Notes: generated by a model from the letters alone, not told the origin. Positions 1 through 9,469 are shown, counted from the first letter of the stretch. The stretch is 64,000 bases of DNA from Paenibacillus xylanilyticus (GCF_013359935.1 NZ_JABMCB010000197.1:62001-126000); one strand, 5' to 3'. Numbers and translations are program-made.

Positions 1-111
1 ATCCCATTTCATCTACAGGGATACGTGGACAAATTTTGTAATCTCATGACAGCGGGTCCAATATGGAACGAAGAAAAACTCGGAATTATCCGGTAACGGA
101 AAAAGAAAGAT

Positions 112-792
112 TTACAGGTAATACGTGGAATGTGGAGATTGCGTGTCATTTTTTATATAGGACGAGCCGGAAAAAGACATAAAAAATACTCCAGACGCAG
201 AGCGCCGGAGTATTTCCATATATATTCTATTCCAGCCTGAACAGCTGCTGAAAAGGGATCGCCAGTTCCGGGAACAGCTTCGATTGAATCGTTGATCTTC
301 CGTATACAATCTACGATCCTGATAGCTTCCATCCTCTAGCGTATAAACATGTACAGTCTGGTTGCCAGGATCGACAATCCAGTATTCATGTACGCCATAT
401 TTCTGATACAAATTAAATTTCTCATTAAAATCCTTCAAGGCAGTCGAAGGAGACAATACTTCTATAATCAAAGACGGTGCACCGTGACAGCCATTTTTGA
501 ATATTTGGTCTTTCGAACAAATGACGGACAGATCTGGTTGTACAACATGATCTGGTGTATCGTATTGTTCATTTTCGCTAAAATACACATCGAAGGGTGC
601 AACAAACACATAGCATTTTTGGTTCTGCAAAAAAGTTCGCAAGGAGAAGTGCAGCTCACCCACAATAAATTGGTGCCTGGAGGTCGGTGCTGAGGACGTA
701 TTATAGGCTTTGCCGTTAATGAGTTCCCATGTACCTTCCCAGGTCAGCCAATCCTGAAAGCTATAGATACCTTTGTTATCCGGTTTTGCCAC
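112..792 (-). CDS. Uma2 family putative endonuclease, frameshifted near its 3' end
   Basis: Belongs to the Uma2 (DUF820) family, a PD-(D/E)XK nuclease-fold family of mostly unknown role. The candidate acidic residues are visible: PDLSV (D about 87) and IIEVLSPST (E about 111), followed by the family signature GVHEYWIVDP (about 133-142). GTG at 792 is chosen because GGAGG lies 8 bases upstream. The last part of this frame turns Cys/Arg/Ser-rich and unlike the family. In another frame the same DNA reads FPELAIPFQQLFRLE and stops at 227-229, just before an intrinsic terminator. This points to a single missing base near 280-300. As read, the frame runs through the terminator to 112. It stands alone between its terminator and the glycosidase gene. 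Confidence 0.8.
   Translation of the reverse strand: MAKPDNKGIYSFQDWLTWEGTWELINGKAYNTSSAPTSRHQFIVGELHFSLRTFLQNQKCYVFVAPFDVYFSENEQYDTPDHVVQPDLSVICSKDQIFKNGCHGAPSLIIEVLSPSTALKDFNEKFNLYQKYGVHEYWIVDPGNQTVHVYTLEDGSYQDRRLYTEDQRFNRSCSRNWRSLFSSCSGWNRIYMEILRRSASGVFFMSFSGSSYIKNDTQSPHSTYYL
182..217 (-). terminator. Intrinsic terminator after the Uma2 gene
   Basis: On the minus strand AAATACTCC and GGAGTATTT form a stem around a 14-base loop and are followed by a T-run. It starts about 10 bases after the alternative-frame TAG at 227-229, which supports that frame as the original end of the Uma2 gene. Confidence 0.75.
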
Positions 793-870
793 ACATTCCA
801 CCTCCCTGATCCCTAATCGACTTTGTCCTCATTATACTATTGTGTTTGCTGATTTCCATGCGATGCCGAT

Positions 871-3192
871 TTATGAGATCAGGGATTTCGGCTTGCTTCG
901 GGTTGTACGCACCTCTACGACTTTTCCTGCACAACCACGATCACCAATGGCCTGAAATGTTACTGTCACACTGTCTTTACCGGAGGTAACCGTCTCAGGA
1001 ATATCATAGGTCGCATAGAACACTTCACCGATCTTGTTCATATGAATTCGCTGCTGGCCGACTACGGTTCCATCCACAACAACGCTGAATTCTCTGGTAT
1101 ACCGCGTTCCTTCCCGTTCAAATGGTGAATGATCCCCGCCCCAATAGCCGACACACAAAACATTCGAACCGGAACCATCTACAGCCAATTGGTAACTGAA
1201 ATATGCTCCGCTGACGCCAAAGGCTTCCCGCCACATATGCAGCCTGTTGCGGCTGTCCGTGTATGAACCGTTATGGTGTTCTGCACGGCAGTTGCTATCC
1301 AGATGATGCCCGATCTCGTCCTGCTGGCCGTCCGGCTGCACCCTGTCGATGGTGATATCATTCAGTTCCTTCTCCAGCGCATCGCCTTCATCGTTAAACG
1401 GCCAATATACCGTATAAAACTCATGATGCACATCGTAGAACGGAATCAGCTTCACAGCTTCACCTGTAGACGTCACATCCTTGCTGAGTTCAAAAGTTAA
1501 CGTTCCCGAATCCACCTCTCTGATCCATTCAGTGACATCCTCCTTCTCCGTCCAGATCACGGGTACGGGTGCTGTCTTCGGATTCAGGGCCGTCTCATCC
1601 ACAATGGTATCTTCCGGCAGCCCTTCGCTTCCCAGTGCACCTGCCAGCACGATGGGACCATACAGGAACGCTACCTTGTGCGTATCATCTCTGGACGTGT
1701 ACTGTCGCAGTGACATCGGCAGGGTGATCGTGATGACATCCCCGGCGGACCATGTGCGCTGGATGGAGAGATATCCGGGTTCCATCCGAGTATACAGATG
1801 TGCCGTATCCCCATTGACGGTTGCCGTCATTGGCTCCTGCAGCCATGAGGGCACGCGTAATCTTAGATTGGCCGAGGCATGGCCTCCGGTGATCGTCAGG
1901 TTTACTTTTTCCGAATAAGGGAAATCGGTTTCGAGCTTCAAGGATAAGCCCTGTGACGCCCAGTCCAGCTGGGAGGCGATATACAGATTCACGTACAGGT
2001 CCTGTTCATCCTCAAAATAGATCGCCTCGGCGTATTTGCCGGGATTCTCCATCCCTGACCCTGTGCAGCACCACCATGCGGTATCATGTGTCCCGTAGAT
2101 TTTGTAATGACCCTGAAGCGTGGAAGCAAAATACGTTTTGTTGCCTGTATCGGGATCCTGCGTGCCCAGGATGTGATTATAGATGGCGTTTTCATAATAG
2201 TCCATGTAGGCACTGTCCGGGTTCCAGGCAAACAGCTGTTTCGTCAAATGCATCATGTTGTGGGTACAGCAGCTCTCTCCGGTTTTGATACCAAGGCTCT
2301 CCATGCCCTTCGCTTCATAATGTTCCGAGATGCTCGTGGCGCCGAACACATAGGAGCGATGGTGAATCGTTGTGTCCCAGAAAAACTCCGCCGCCGTCCG
2401 GTAGCTCTCATGCGAATGATCCTGGTTATAAATTTCGGCCGCGCCGATTACTTTTGGAATCTGAGTATTGGCGTGTTTGCCCTGAAGATCATCCCGCTCT
2501 TGCTCCAAGGGCTCAAGGATCATTTGGTGGGTGAACCGATTGGCCATATTGAGATAAACGGATTGACCCGTTATTCCGTACAACTGAGCGAACACTTCGT
2601 TCATGCCGCCATGCTCACACTGGAGCATCGTCTGTACCTGTTCCTCTGTCATGCTACTCATGCCCGCCACGGCCCAATCCGCGAACCGGGTAACCACATC
2701 AAGGGCCAGCTGATTGCCCGTAAGCTTGTAAGCGTCGATAAGACCGCGATAGATTTTGTGTACGCTGTACCACGGAACCCAGAATCCATTGATATCAAAA
2801 CTGCCAATACGCTCGGCCCGGAACGCCGCATCAAAGGCTTCCTCGGTCAAACCGCCGATATATCCGCTGCCTGTCGCCTGCTGAATTCCTGCAAGTTCGG
2901 TGACGGCGTAATCCAGTGTTTGTTTGAGCTTCTCATTGCCTGTCGCCTGGTAAGTTACAGCAAGAGCAGACAGATAATGTCCAAGAGAGTGTCCGCTGAT
3001 CGTCCGCGCTTCCCAGCCGGCATACCGTTCCTTCTTTGCGGTTAATCCGTGTGCCTCGTAACATGGGGCCAGGAACCGATCGATGTCCAGTGATAACAGG
3101 TACCGTTCCCCGACCTGTTGGGATGTTTGGAAAACCCCGTTTAACAAATGCACATGTTCAGGACCCAGAAATCCCTTTTTCGTTTCAATCAT
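871..3192 (-). CDS. DUF1680-family glycoside hydrolase (GH127/GH146-type beta-L-arabinofuranosidase)
   Basis: A 773-residue protein of the DUF1680 family, whose characterised members release beta-L-arabinofuranose from arabinosides using a zinc-bound cysteine. Visible hallmarks are the N-terminal GVFQTSQQVGERYLL and YAGWE..ISGHSLGHYLSA segments of the alpha/alpha barrel, GESCCTHNMMHLT near residue 303, and WWCCTGSGMENPGKYA near 373. The last two carry the cysteines expected at the metal/nucleophile site. A beta-rich C-terminal part of about 300 residues follows. No signal peptide is visible, so it is probably cytoplasmic and acts on imported oligosaccharides. AGGAGG lies 10 bases before the ATG. 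It is divergent from an AraC regulator, its likely activator. The exact substrate is inferred from family. Confidence 0.9.
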   Translation of the reverse strand: MIETKKGFLGPEHVHLLNGVFQTSQQVGERYLLSLDIDRFLAPCYEAHGLTAKKERYAGWEARTISGHSLGHYLSALAVTYQATGNEKLKQTLDYAVTELAGIQQATGSGYIGGLTEEAFDAAFRAERIGSFDINGFWVPWYSVHKIYRGLIDAYKLTGNQLALDVVTRFADWAVAGMSSMTEEQVQTMLQCEHGGMNEVFAQLYGITGQSVYLNMANRFTHQMILEPLEQERDDLQGKHANTQIPKVIGAAEIYNQDHSHESYRTAAEFFWDTTIHHRSYVFGATSISEHYEAKGMESLGIKTGESCCTHNMMHLTKQLFAWNPDSAYMDYYENAIYNHILGTQDPDTGNKTYFASTLQGHYKIYGTHDTAWWCCTGSGMENPGKYAEAIYFEDEQDLYVNLYIASQLDWASQGLSLKLETDFPYSEKVNLTITGGHASANLRLRVPSWLQEPMTATVNGDTAHLYTRMEPGYLSIQRTWSAGDVITITLPMSLRQYTSRDDTHKVAFLYGPIVLAGALGSEGLPEDTIVDETALNPKTAPVPVIWTEKEDVTEWIREVDSGTLTFELSKDVTSTGEAVKLIPFYDVHHEFYTVYWPFNDEGDALEKELNDITIDRVQPDGQQDEIGHHLDSNCRAEHHNGSYTDSRNRLHMWREAFGVSGAYFSYQLAVDGSGSNVLCVGYWGGDHSPFEREGTRYTREFSVVVDGTVVGQQRIHMNKIGEVFYATYDIPETVTSGKDSVTVTFQAIGDRGCAGKVVEVRTTRSKPKSLIS

Positions 3193-3393
3193 GGTTCATA
3201 TTCCTCCTCGTTATGTAATGAGATGATGACTTTTAATATCTTTTCCGAAGCATGTAAAAGGGTAAAATCCGTGTTGCCATTTGTACGCCGCATGATTGCT
3301 GACTCATATCAATCCTTGATTATCCACATGTTATCAAATAAAATACAACTACATCAGACTCATAATCCAAGAAAAGGTGGATAAATCCGTCTT

Positions 3394-4161
3394 ATGCAAA
3401 AGCCACTCCAATATTATCTGTGCGGCAAGTTCATTACGGAAGGCAATTGGACACATATGAAGCGAATCATGCCTGTGCATGAGATCATTTTGATGCTGGA
3501 AGGCGAGATGTATATTGCGGAGGAAGATCGGCATTACGTGGTTCGTGCCAATGATCTGCTGTTTCTGCGAGCGGGGCATACCCATTATGGTTACCAGATG
3601 AGCGATGCTCCCGTCAGCTTTTACTGGGCTCACTACGAGCCTTTAACCGAAGGATTCGACCGTTATCCAACGCATGCGACCATCCCTGTACCCTCGACAG
3701 CCAATCAGCTGTTCAAGCAGCTGCTGCATGTCTCGTCCTTCTCCCCCGAAGAGGCAGAAGCGGCACTTCTGCTGCTGTTAAAAGAGCTGGAACGAAACGC
3801 GGAGGCTGGTTATCGTCCCCATAATGCAGTCGTTGACCATATCTGCAAATGGGTTGATATTCATCTTCATACGGATATCACGGTGAGCAAGATTGCGGAG
3901 CATTTCAGTTTTAACAAGGACTATATCTCCAAAATGGTGAAACGCGAAAAAGGCATCGGCCTGAAAACGTACATTCTCACCGAGCGGATCAACCGTGCCA
4001 AACAGCTGCTGCTCAATACCAATGCTAGTGTAAAGGAAATTGCCGGGCAATGCGGATTCTCGGATTACAAACTGTTCCTTCGCATGTTCAAGCAGTACGA
4101 AGGCAATACGCCAACCGAATATCGCAATAACCTGTATTCCACCCAGCTCAATCGTTTATAA
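3394..4161 (+). CDS. AraC family transcriptional regulator (cupin sensor)
   Basis: A 255-residue regulator with an N-terminal cupin-like sugar-binding domain (about 1-140; ILMLEGEMYIAEEDRHYVV and LLFLRAGHTHYGY strands) and a C-terminal pair of AraC helix-turn-helices (about 155-250; ISKMVKREKGIGLKTYI and the FSDYKLFLRMFKQYEGNTPTEYR signature). It is transcribed away from the DUF1680 hydrolase with about 200 bases between starts, the usual layout for a regulator of the neighbouring carbohydrate gene. That role is inference. The ribosome binding site is weak (AAAGGTGG, about 13 bases upstream), so the start is less certain than the family call. Confidence 0.9.
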   Translation: MQKPLQYYLCGKFITEGNWTHMKRIMPVHEIILMLEGEMYIAEEDRHYVVRANDLLFLRAGHTHYGYQMSDAPVSFYWAHYEPLTEGFDRYPTHATIPVPSTANQLFKQLLHVSSFSPEEAEAALLLLLKELERNAEAGYRPHNAVVDHICKWVDIHLHTDITVSKIAEHFSFNKDYISKMVKREKGIGLKTYILTERINRAKQLLLNTNASVKEIAGQCGFSDYKLFLRMFKQYEGNTPTEYRNNLYSTQLNRL

Positions 4162-4320
4162 TTGCTGGATTCGTATGAGAAGAGAAGATGTTGGCATAGA
4201 CTTACTCATAGAAAATCATACGTAATCTATAGAATATTTTGATTATTCCGATCAAATTAGTTGTGTTAAGATGTGGAATAACTATATTTCATCCACCCCA
4301 TTTCCGAAGGAGAAATTGAA

Positions 4321-4833
4321 ATGACGACAACGGCAGTCACGATTCATCCCGCTTCAGAAGCTGACCACGAAGAGATTGTACATATCCTCGTTGCAAGTTA
4401 CGCGGAGTACAAGGACACCTTTCAGGATCAGGAACGATGGGAAGCCTACGTAAAAGATATGAAGGAATCATTGGATAACCCCTACCTCGCGGAATTGTGG
4501 GTCGCTAAAGTGGACGATCAGGTCGTAGGAACGGTGCAATTGTTCGAAACGGCACATAAGGCCTATCCCAACTTTGAACTCCCTATTGATTATCCGTTTA
4601 TTCGCCTGCTTGGCGTGGATCCAGAATGGAGAGGACACGGCATTGCCCGCGAGCTCCTTCGTCAGTGTGTTGCATCAGCCAAAGACATGGGCAAAGACAA
4701 GGTATATCTGTTTACGGGCGGACAGATGGTTAATGCCATTCGTTTATACGAACGTTTTGGTTTTGTGGAGGATGAAGAATTCAGTCCGCGTAACAGTGGA
4801 GGCAACGCCATTTGTTATCGTTATGATTCGTGA
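4321..4833 (+). CDS. GNAT family N-acetyltransferase
   Basis: A 170-residue single-domain acetyltransferase. The acetyl-CoA loop region reads LLGVDPEWRGHGIARELLR (about 98-116), matching the R/Q-x-x-G-x-G/A motif A. The C-terminal AIRLYERFGFVEDEEF is the usual motif B helix-strand. AAGGAGA lies 7 bases upstream of the ATG. It is monocistronic and convergent with the dehydrogenase, with a shared terminator between them. The acceptor substrate cannot be told from sequence. Confidence 0.88.
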   Translation: MTTTAVTIHPASEADHEEIVHILVASYAEYKDTFQDQERWEAYVKDMKESLDNPYLAELWVAKVDDQVVGTVQLFETAHKAYPNFELPIDYPFIRLLGVDPEWRGHGIARELLRQCVASAKDMGKDKVYLFTGGQMVNAIRLYERFGFVEDEEFSPRNSGGNAICYRYDS

Positions 4834-4922
4834 TTCATCTGGGATTGTGACATGAGGGGCATAACCGCAGGAAAATGAACGAACGAGGATATGAGTTTCT
4901 GCACATATAATCGTTAAATACA

Positions 4923-4952
4923 GAACAGGCCGCTCATTACGAGCGGCTGTTC
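4923..4952. terminator. Bidirectional intrinsic terminator
   Basis: GAACAGGCCGCTC and GAGCGGCTGTTC form a near-perfect stem around ATTAC, between the convergent GNAT and dehydrogenase genes. Confidence 0.7.
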
Positions 4953-4982
4953 ATTGAAATCTATTCATTCAAAATGTGCTTA

Positions 4983-6027
4983 TTAACCGCCGATTTCCAC
5001 CAAAATTTTCGCATGGCTCTTGTCGCTCATCAGCAGTTCAAGTCCTTCTTCCACGATGTTATCCAGCTTGATTTTTTTGGTGATGACCTGTTTCACATCG
5101 AGTGCTCCTTCAGCAATGAGTGAGATCACTTCAGGGAAAATGTGGCGATACGCGAGTGTAGCCGTCAGATTCGCTTCCTTCACCAGAAGATCGAAGAAGT
5201 TTACCAGCAGCGGGTTAGGGATGGCTGCGATAACAACTACTTCTCCGCCTTTTTTGACTACCGCTACAGCGCTATCCATCGTAGGCTGCACACCGGCTGC
5301 TTCATAGGCGACATCAATGCCTCCAGATTGCTCCAGGATGACTTCTGTTGCATTCACTTTGGCGCTGTTCACCGGAATGGCTCCCAGCTTGGCTGCCAGG
5401 TTCAGGCGTTCCTCGAATACGTCAACCGCATAGATCGTCGAAGCACCAGCGGCTTTGGCAGATAGAATCGTCAGCAGTCCGATTGGACCTGCACCATACA
5501 CGGCAACCTTCTGACCCACTTTCAGTTTGCTGTGACGAACGGCATGGAACGCCACGGCTGTAGGCTCGACGAGTGCCCCTTCTTCAAAGGAGACGTTGTC
5601 AGGCAATTTGTGTACCATATATGCTTCAACAACAACATATTCGGCAAAACCACCATCACCGTTCAAACCAACGAATCCGAATTCAGTACACTGGTTATAG
5701 CGTCCCTGGATACAGTATTCGCATTTGCCGCAATGATACAATGGCTCTACCACAACTCGATCCCCTATGCTAATACCGCTTACATCACTTCCCAATTCAC
5801 TAACCGTTCCGGCAAACTCGTGTCCGAGTGTCAATGGTGCCTTCTGACCTGAGAGCGGGTGATTTTCGCCTTCCTGAATCCCTACACCATGGTGATAAGC
5901 ATGCAAGTCACTGCCGCAGATCCCGGCATATTCCACTTTAATTTTGACTTGTCCCGCCCCAGCAACCGGAACTTCACCGTTCTTCCACTCGAACATCTTT
6001 ATGGCCATACCATACTGCTGCTTTCAT
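4983..6027 (-). CDS. Zinc-dependent (R,R)-butanediol dehydrogenase-like medium-chain dehydrogenase, frameshifted at the N-terminus
   Basis: Medium-chain zinc alcohol dehydrogenase of the 2,3-butanediol dehydrogenase group, which interconverts acetoin and butanediol with NAD(H). Visible are catalytic zinc residues in YAGICGSDLH and GHEFAG, the structural-zinc cysteines in HCGKCEYCIQGRYNQC, and the Rossmann loop VAVYGAGPIGLL. The long open frame begins at an ATG at 6008 with no ribosome binding site. The ATG at 6027 has AAGGGG 9 bases upstream and encodes MKAAVWYGHKDVRVEER, the canonical family start, but hits TGA at 5974-5976. Removing one base there joins the two frames. As given the gene is probably broken, unless this is a sequence error. 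Divergent from a LysR regulator. Confidence 0.85.
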
Positions 6028-6117
6028 GAATTTCATCCCCTTAGTTAAGCTTATAAAATAGCTTGTCTATATATTATATTGCCGTTCACGTATTATTCAT
6101 ATTTATAGATATTAATG

Positions 6118-6142
6118 TTAATATTAGTAGAACTAATGCTAA
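6118..6142. promoter_or_regulatory. Candidate LysR operator in the divergent promoter region
   Basis: TTAATATTAG and CTAATGCTAA form an imperfect inverted repeat (8 of 10) around TAGAA, just upstream of the LysR gene and inside the 130-base divergent region. This resembles a T-N11-A type LysR box. Which protein binds is inferred from position. Confidence 0.4.
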
Positions 6143-6157
6143 AACGGAGATGAACCC

Positions 6158-7069
6158 ATGAATCTGGAACAGCTTGAATATGTCGTTGAAATTGCCAAAA
6201 CACAATCCTTCTCCGCCGCCTCGGAGCACCTGCATGTTACACAATCAGCCATCAGTCAATCTATCCATCGTCTTGAAAAGGAGCTTGGCCTGACTCTGTT
6301 CGAACGCTCCCGGCAGGGGACTCACCCTACAGCGGAAGGCAAACAATTCATTGCCAAGGCGCTGGACATTTTGCAGCGGGTCGATGAGTTGAAATCGCTG
6401 AATGCGGAAGCGTCCTGCCTGACAGGCGACCTGCATGTATCAACCTTTCCCAGTGTCATGCACTACCTTGTCCAGACCACTGCCGATATGAAGAGGGAGC
6501 ATCCCCGGTTGAATATCTCCATTGAAGAGAAAGGCTCCATGGAGATTATCGAAGATATCCGGAACAACAAGGCACACCTTGGTTTCATTGCCATCTACAC
6601 GAAACAGCTGCGTGAATTCGACGGACTGCATTTCAGCCCGATGTATTCCGGCAAACTCGTTGTAGGCACGCATCATCAGTCCGATCTGGCCAAGCTTAAC
6701 CGGGTGACGCCTGATCAACTGAAGGAGCATCCTCTAGCGCTGTACCGCGATGGCTTCATTGAAGATTTCATTCAGGATTTTACGTATGATTATGGAGCGC
6801 TGTCCATCCTCTTCAAAACAAACAACTCGGAAGCGATCAACACGGTTCTTCGAAACAATATAGCAGCCAGCATCGGTCACGACTTCTCCTTCTATCAAAA
6901 TTCGTTATGGAAGGAAGGTCTGGTGAAGATGGTGGAGATTGCCTCCATCGACCAGCCCAAGATGCAAATCGGCTTCGTACAAACCGAGTCCAAGGAGGTC
7001 GCCGCAGCCGCAGAGCGGTTTGCCCAGAAGTTCAGGCAGGCGATCGAGCTGGATTACTTAAAGAATTAA
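6158..7069 (+). CDS. LysR family transcriptional regulator
   Basis: A 303-residue LysR regulator. The N-terminal winged helix is typical: MNLEQLEYVVEIAKTQSFSA, then HVTQSAISQSIHRLEKELG (about 26-44) and LFERSRQGTHPTAEG. An effector-binding domain follows from about residue 90, with LGFIAIYT and the C-terminal VKMVEI strand. CGGAG lies 8 bases before the ATG. It is divergent from the butanediol-dehydrogenase-like gene, so control of that gene is the natural guess. A GGGTTTC-CTT-GAAACCC hairpin without a clear T-run sits at the stop codon (7070-7086). Confidence 0.92.
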   Translation: MNLEQLEYVVEIAKTQSFSAASEHLHVTQSAISQSIHRLEKELGLTLFERSRQGTHPTAEGKQFIAKALDILQRVDELKSLNAEASCLTGDLHVSTFPSVMHYLVQTTADMKREHPRLNISIEEKGSMEIIEDIRNNKAHLGFIAIYTKQLREFDGLHFSPMYSGKLVVGTHHQSDLAKLNRVTPDQLKEHPLALYRDGFIEDFIQDFTYDYGALSILFKTNNSEAINTVLRNNIAASIGHDFSFYQNSLWKEGLVKMVEIASIDQPKMQIGFVQTESKEVAAAAERFAQKFRQAIELDYLKN

Positions 7070-7347
7070 GGGTTTCCTTGAAACCCCCTACAACATCCAT
7101 GCCCATCAAAACAAAAAAGTACGCCATACGCTGGGGATGTCTCTTCACATCCTGTCTCCAGCAGCCTGGGTACCTTCTCGTTCGTACATATCTATACTTT
7201 TACTTTTCTAAGGGCTTCGCTCATCTCATTCGTCTGTGAAACAGTTGCGTTCTAATGCAAATAAATAAAATCCAACACACATCTGTTAGGGTTTTGTCCA
7301 TTTTATCCGTTTAATGGTGGCCCTGTTTTGCCTTCAGCGTCGTCCAC

Positions 7348-8052
7348 TTATCTTCGTGCTGCTCTGTGCTTTTTCGTTTCCAAATCAGCCTGTCTTACAG
7401 GGATGGGTAAGCGGCTTTCTTTGTTAATCAACGCCAGAGTTACTTCTGTAGACGTATCGATATCAATCCCATTGCCGCAGGAGACAAAGATCGGTTTGAC
7501 CTGCTGCTGCGTTCGAAGTGCACGCCCATAGATTTCACCGTCAATCACAATATCCGTAAATGCCCCCGATTCGCTAGCTGGCATCTCATAGTCCGTGTCC
7601 TGAATTCGGAGATAGCTTTTGGCGATGCCGATGGTAGGTTTGTTGAGGTAAAACGAAGCATGTGTGGCTATTCCCATATGCCGCGGGTGCAGATATCCGT
7701 TCCCGTCAAACATGACTAAATCGGGATCGTTCTCCAGTTGGTTGAACGTATCCAGAATGAGCGGCAGCTCCCGGAATGAGAGATAACCCGCGATGTACGG
7801 CACCTTGATCTCATCCTGCAAGGACTTCGTCTCCACGATCTCATGGGTGGTATAATCCACTACGCAAATACAGCACACGGCCCGTGTTCGTCCCTCTTCC
7901 TCCCAGTACGCCAGGTCTACTCCTGCTACGAGACGAATGTCTTCCTTGTTGAAGCTGTTTTGTAAGTTTATACGTTGCACCAGCTCCTGCTGGATCTGAT
8001 CAAAAGTTTCTTCGTTGAATGGTTCAGGGGGTAAAATGTTAAGTTGATTCAT
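7348..8052 (-). CDS. nfi: Endonuclease V (deoxyinosine-specific)
   Basis: A 234-residue endonuclease V, which nicks DNA one nucleotide 3' of deoxyinosine in the repair of deaminated adenine. The catalytic acidic triad is in place: D46 in VAGVDLAYW, E95 in YIAGYLSFRE, and D116 in DLVMFDGNGYLHPRHMG. The wedge region after YIAGYLSFRE is also conserved. GAGAGG lies 7 bases upstream of the ATG. It is a single gene between a LysR gene and the SPFH gene, with no evident functional partner. Confidence 0.93.
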   Translation of the reverse strand: MNQLNILPPEPFNEETFDQIQQELVQRINLQNSFNKEDIRLVAGVDLAYWEEEGRTRAVCCICVVDYTTHEIVETKSLQDEIKVPYIAGYLSFRELPLILDTFNQLENDPDLVMFDGNGYLHPRHMGIATHASFYLNKPTIGIAKSYLRIQDTDYEMPASESGAFTDIVIDGEIYGRALRTQQQVKPIFVSCGNGIDIDTSTEVTLALINKESRLPIPVRQADLETKKHRAARR

Positions 8053-8119
8053 TGAATTACCTCTCAGTTGGATATATAAGGAATATATATGTCTCCGTTG
8101 GGGAGAAAACTCCCCCCAA

Positions 8120-8983
8120 TTATTTCACCTCTTCTGTCTTTGTAGGTGCAGTTGGTAACTGAATCATTGGTGTATTTGATCCACTGACATATGGAAGCAC
8201 ACCATCCCATTTCTTAATCGTCTCGTATTGAACAAGTTGGCTTGTAAGTGATTGTTGAAGCTCTTTGTTTGCTTTGGCTTGACCTTCTGCTTCAATCAAT
8301 AGTTTGTCTGCATTACCTTGTGCTTCCACACGTTTCCGTTCTGCCTCTTTTTTAGCAATTTCAAGCTCAGTCGTTTTACGTTCCAACTCTTGAGATGCCT
8401 CAACTCTTTTATCAATTGCTTCTTGGGTTTTAGCATCTGGTTGAGGAACACCAACGGTAACATTAGATACAATGAATCCTAGCTCTTTGACATCGTCTGC
8501 GAAACGTTGTTGAACGTCTACACCGGCCTCAGATGACTTTTCTCCATATACATCAATTACAGTAAATTTAGAAATACCTTTCCGGGCAGCATCACGAAAA
8601 CGTGTTTTCAAATATGTATCTTCAATTTCTTGAATGCTAATTGGTCCAAAAGTATTGAAGATCGAAGACACTTGGCTTGGTTCTACTTGATAATTGTACG
8701 CAAAATCGATTGTGATGTTTTTTCCGTCAGAAGTAGCAATCTGAATATCTTTGTATTCAACGGTTTGAATTCGAATTGGATATTTTGTCACCTTATCAAA
8801 AGCACCAACCAACTTCCATCCCTGACTCAGCGTATTATCTTTTACGCCCCCGTTTGGTGAATAGACAACGCCAACATATCCGTTAGGAATTCGTGTCACA
8901 AAAAAACTCACCAATAGTACGCCTACAATAATCACTAAAGCTACTGCAATTGCTCCTACCTTAAATGTCTTTAGATTCTTCAT
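8120..8983 (-). CDS. Prohibitin/SPFH (Band 7) domain membrane protein
   Basis: A 287-residue protein with one N-terminal membrane helix (about 9-31, rich in Val/Ile/Leu), then an SPFH domain (about 33-200) and a Lys/Glu/Ala-rich coiled coil (about 195-250). This is the usual order in prohibitin-like scaffold proteins of membrane microdomains. GAGGAG lies 7 bases before the ATG. Its start overlaps the end of a small membrane protein gene by 23 bases, so the two are probably co-translated. A GC-rich hairpin without a T-run (8099-8119) follows the stop. The specific role is unknown. Confidence 0.88.
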   Translation of the reverse strand: MKNLKTFKVGAIAVALVIIVGVLLVSFFVTRIPNGYVGVVYSPNGGVKDNTLSQGWKLVGAFDKVTKYPIRIQTVEYKDIQIATSDGKNITIDFAYNYQVEPSQVSSIFNTFGPISIQEIEDTYLKTRFRDAARKGISKFTVIDVYGEKSSEAGVDVQQRFADDVKELGFIVSNVTVGVPQPDAKTQEAIDKRVEASQELERKTTELEIAKKEAERKRVEAQGNADKLLIEAEGQAKANKELQQSLTSQLVQYETIKKWDGVLPYVSGSNTPMIQLPTAPTKTEEVK

Positions 8984-9119
8984 TTACATTCTCCTCTTGT
9001 TTGAATTTGTTGTATCTTTTCAGGACTCTACTACCTACCATATTGAATAACGGGAACATTAATGACCATAGAATAAATGCTAAGATAAAGACTAAAATGA
9101 TTCCTCCAATGAATGGCAT
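8961..9119 (-). CDS. Small single-span membrane protein upstream of SPFH gene
   Basis: A 52-residue protein starting MPFIGGIILVFILAFILW, i.e. one membrane helix followed by a charged cytoplasmic tail (KRYNKFKQEENVNEESKDI). ATG at 9119 is preferred over a start further upstream because GAGGGAGGA lies 7 bases before it. It overlaps the SPFH gene by 23 bases, suggesting the two products work together at the membrane. I do not recognise a named family. Confidence 0.6.
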   Translation of the reverse strand: MPFIGGIILVFILAFILWSLMFPLFNMVGSRVLKRYNKFKQEENVNEESKDI

Positions 9120-9246
9120 ACACGTCCTCCCTCTATGGTTGTATCCAAACACAAATTTAATCATCACATAAAAACTCACACCGTTCATTTGAATTACACT
9201 TCTGCTTAAACTCTCCCCCTGCTAGTCCTTCGTAACCAAACTTTAT

Positions 9247-9466
9247 TTAAAATGTTGCTTCGTCCACCTCCCCCTTCTTCCAATCGATAACTAAAATATT
9301 TAATTCTTCTAAATATATACTTCTATTTTCATATCTGGTTTCAATGATCTCTAGAGACTTCTTGCTGGCCAAGGATCTCCGCCTCACTTTTCAACATAGA
9401 AAAGACTTGAAAGAGCGAGTCCACGTTGCCGCCTGATCTCAACTCTCTGAGCTCATTCCTTTGCAC
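9247..9466 (-). pseudogene. Possible decayed small gene (frameshifted)
   Basis: Two overlapping coding-like frames cover this otherwise empty stretch. The first reads from GTG at 9466 through VDSLFQVFSMLKSEAEILG and stops at TGA shortly after VSRDH. The second, one base shifted, reads KSLEIIETRYENRSIYLEE and LVIDWKKGEVDEATF and stops at 9247-9249. Dropping one base after GGCCAGCAA would give one continuous protein of about 73 residues. No promoter or ribosome binding site is clear. I do not recognise the family. Confidence 0.3.
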
Positions 9467-9469
9467 ATA

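Noticed and set aside
2086..3045. 319-codon frame opposite the DUF1680 hydrolase
   Set aside because: Fully inside a well-supported gene, with no recognisable domain or ribosome binding site.
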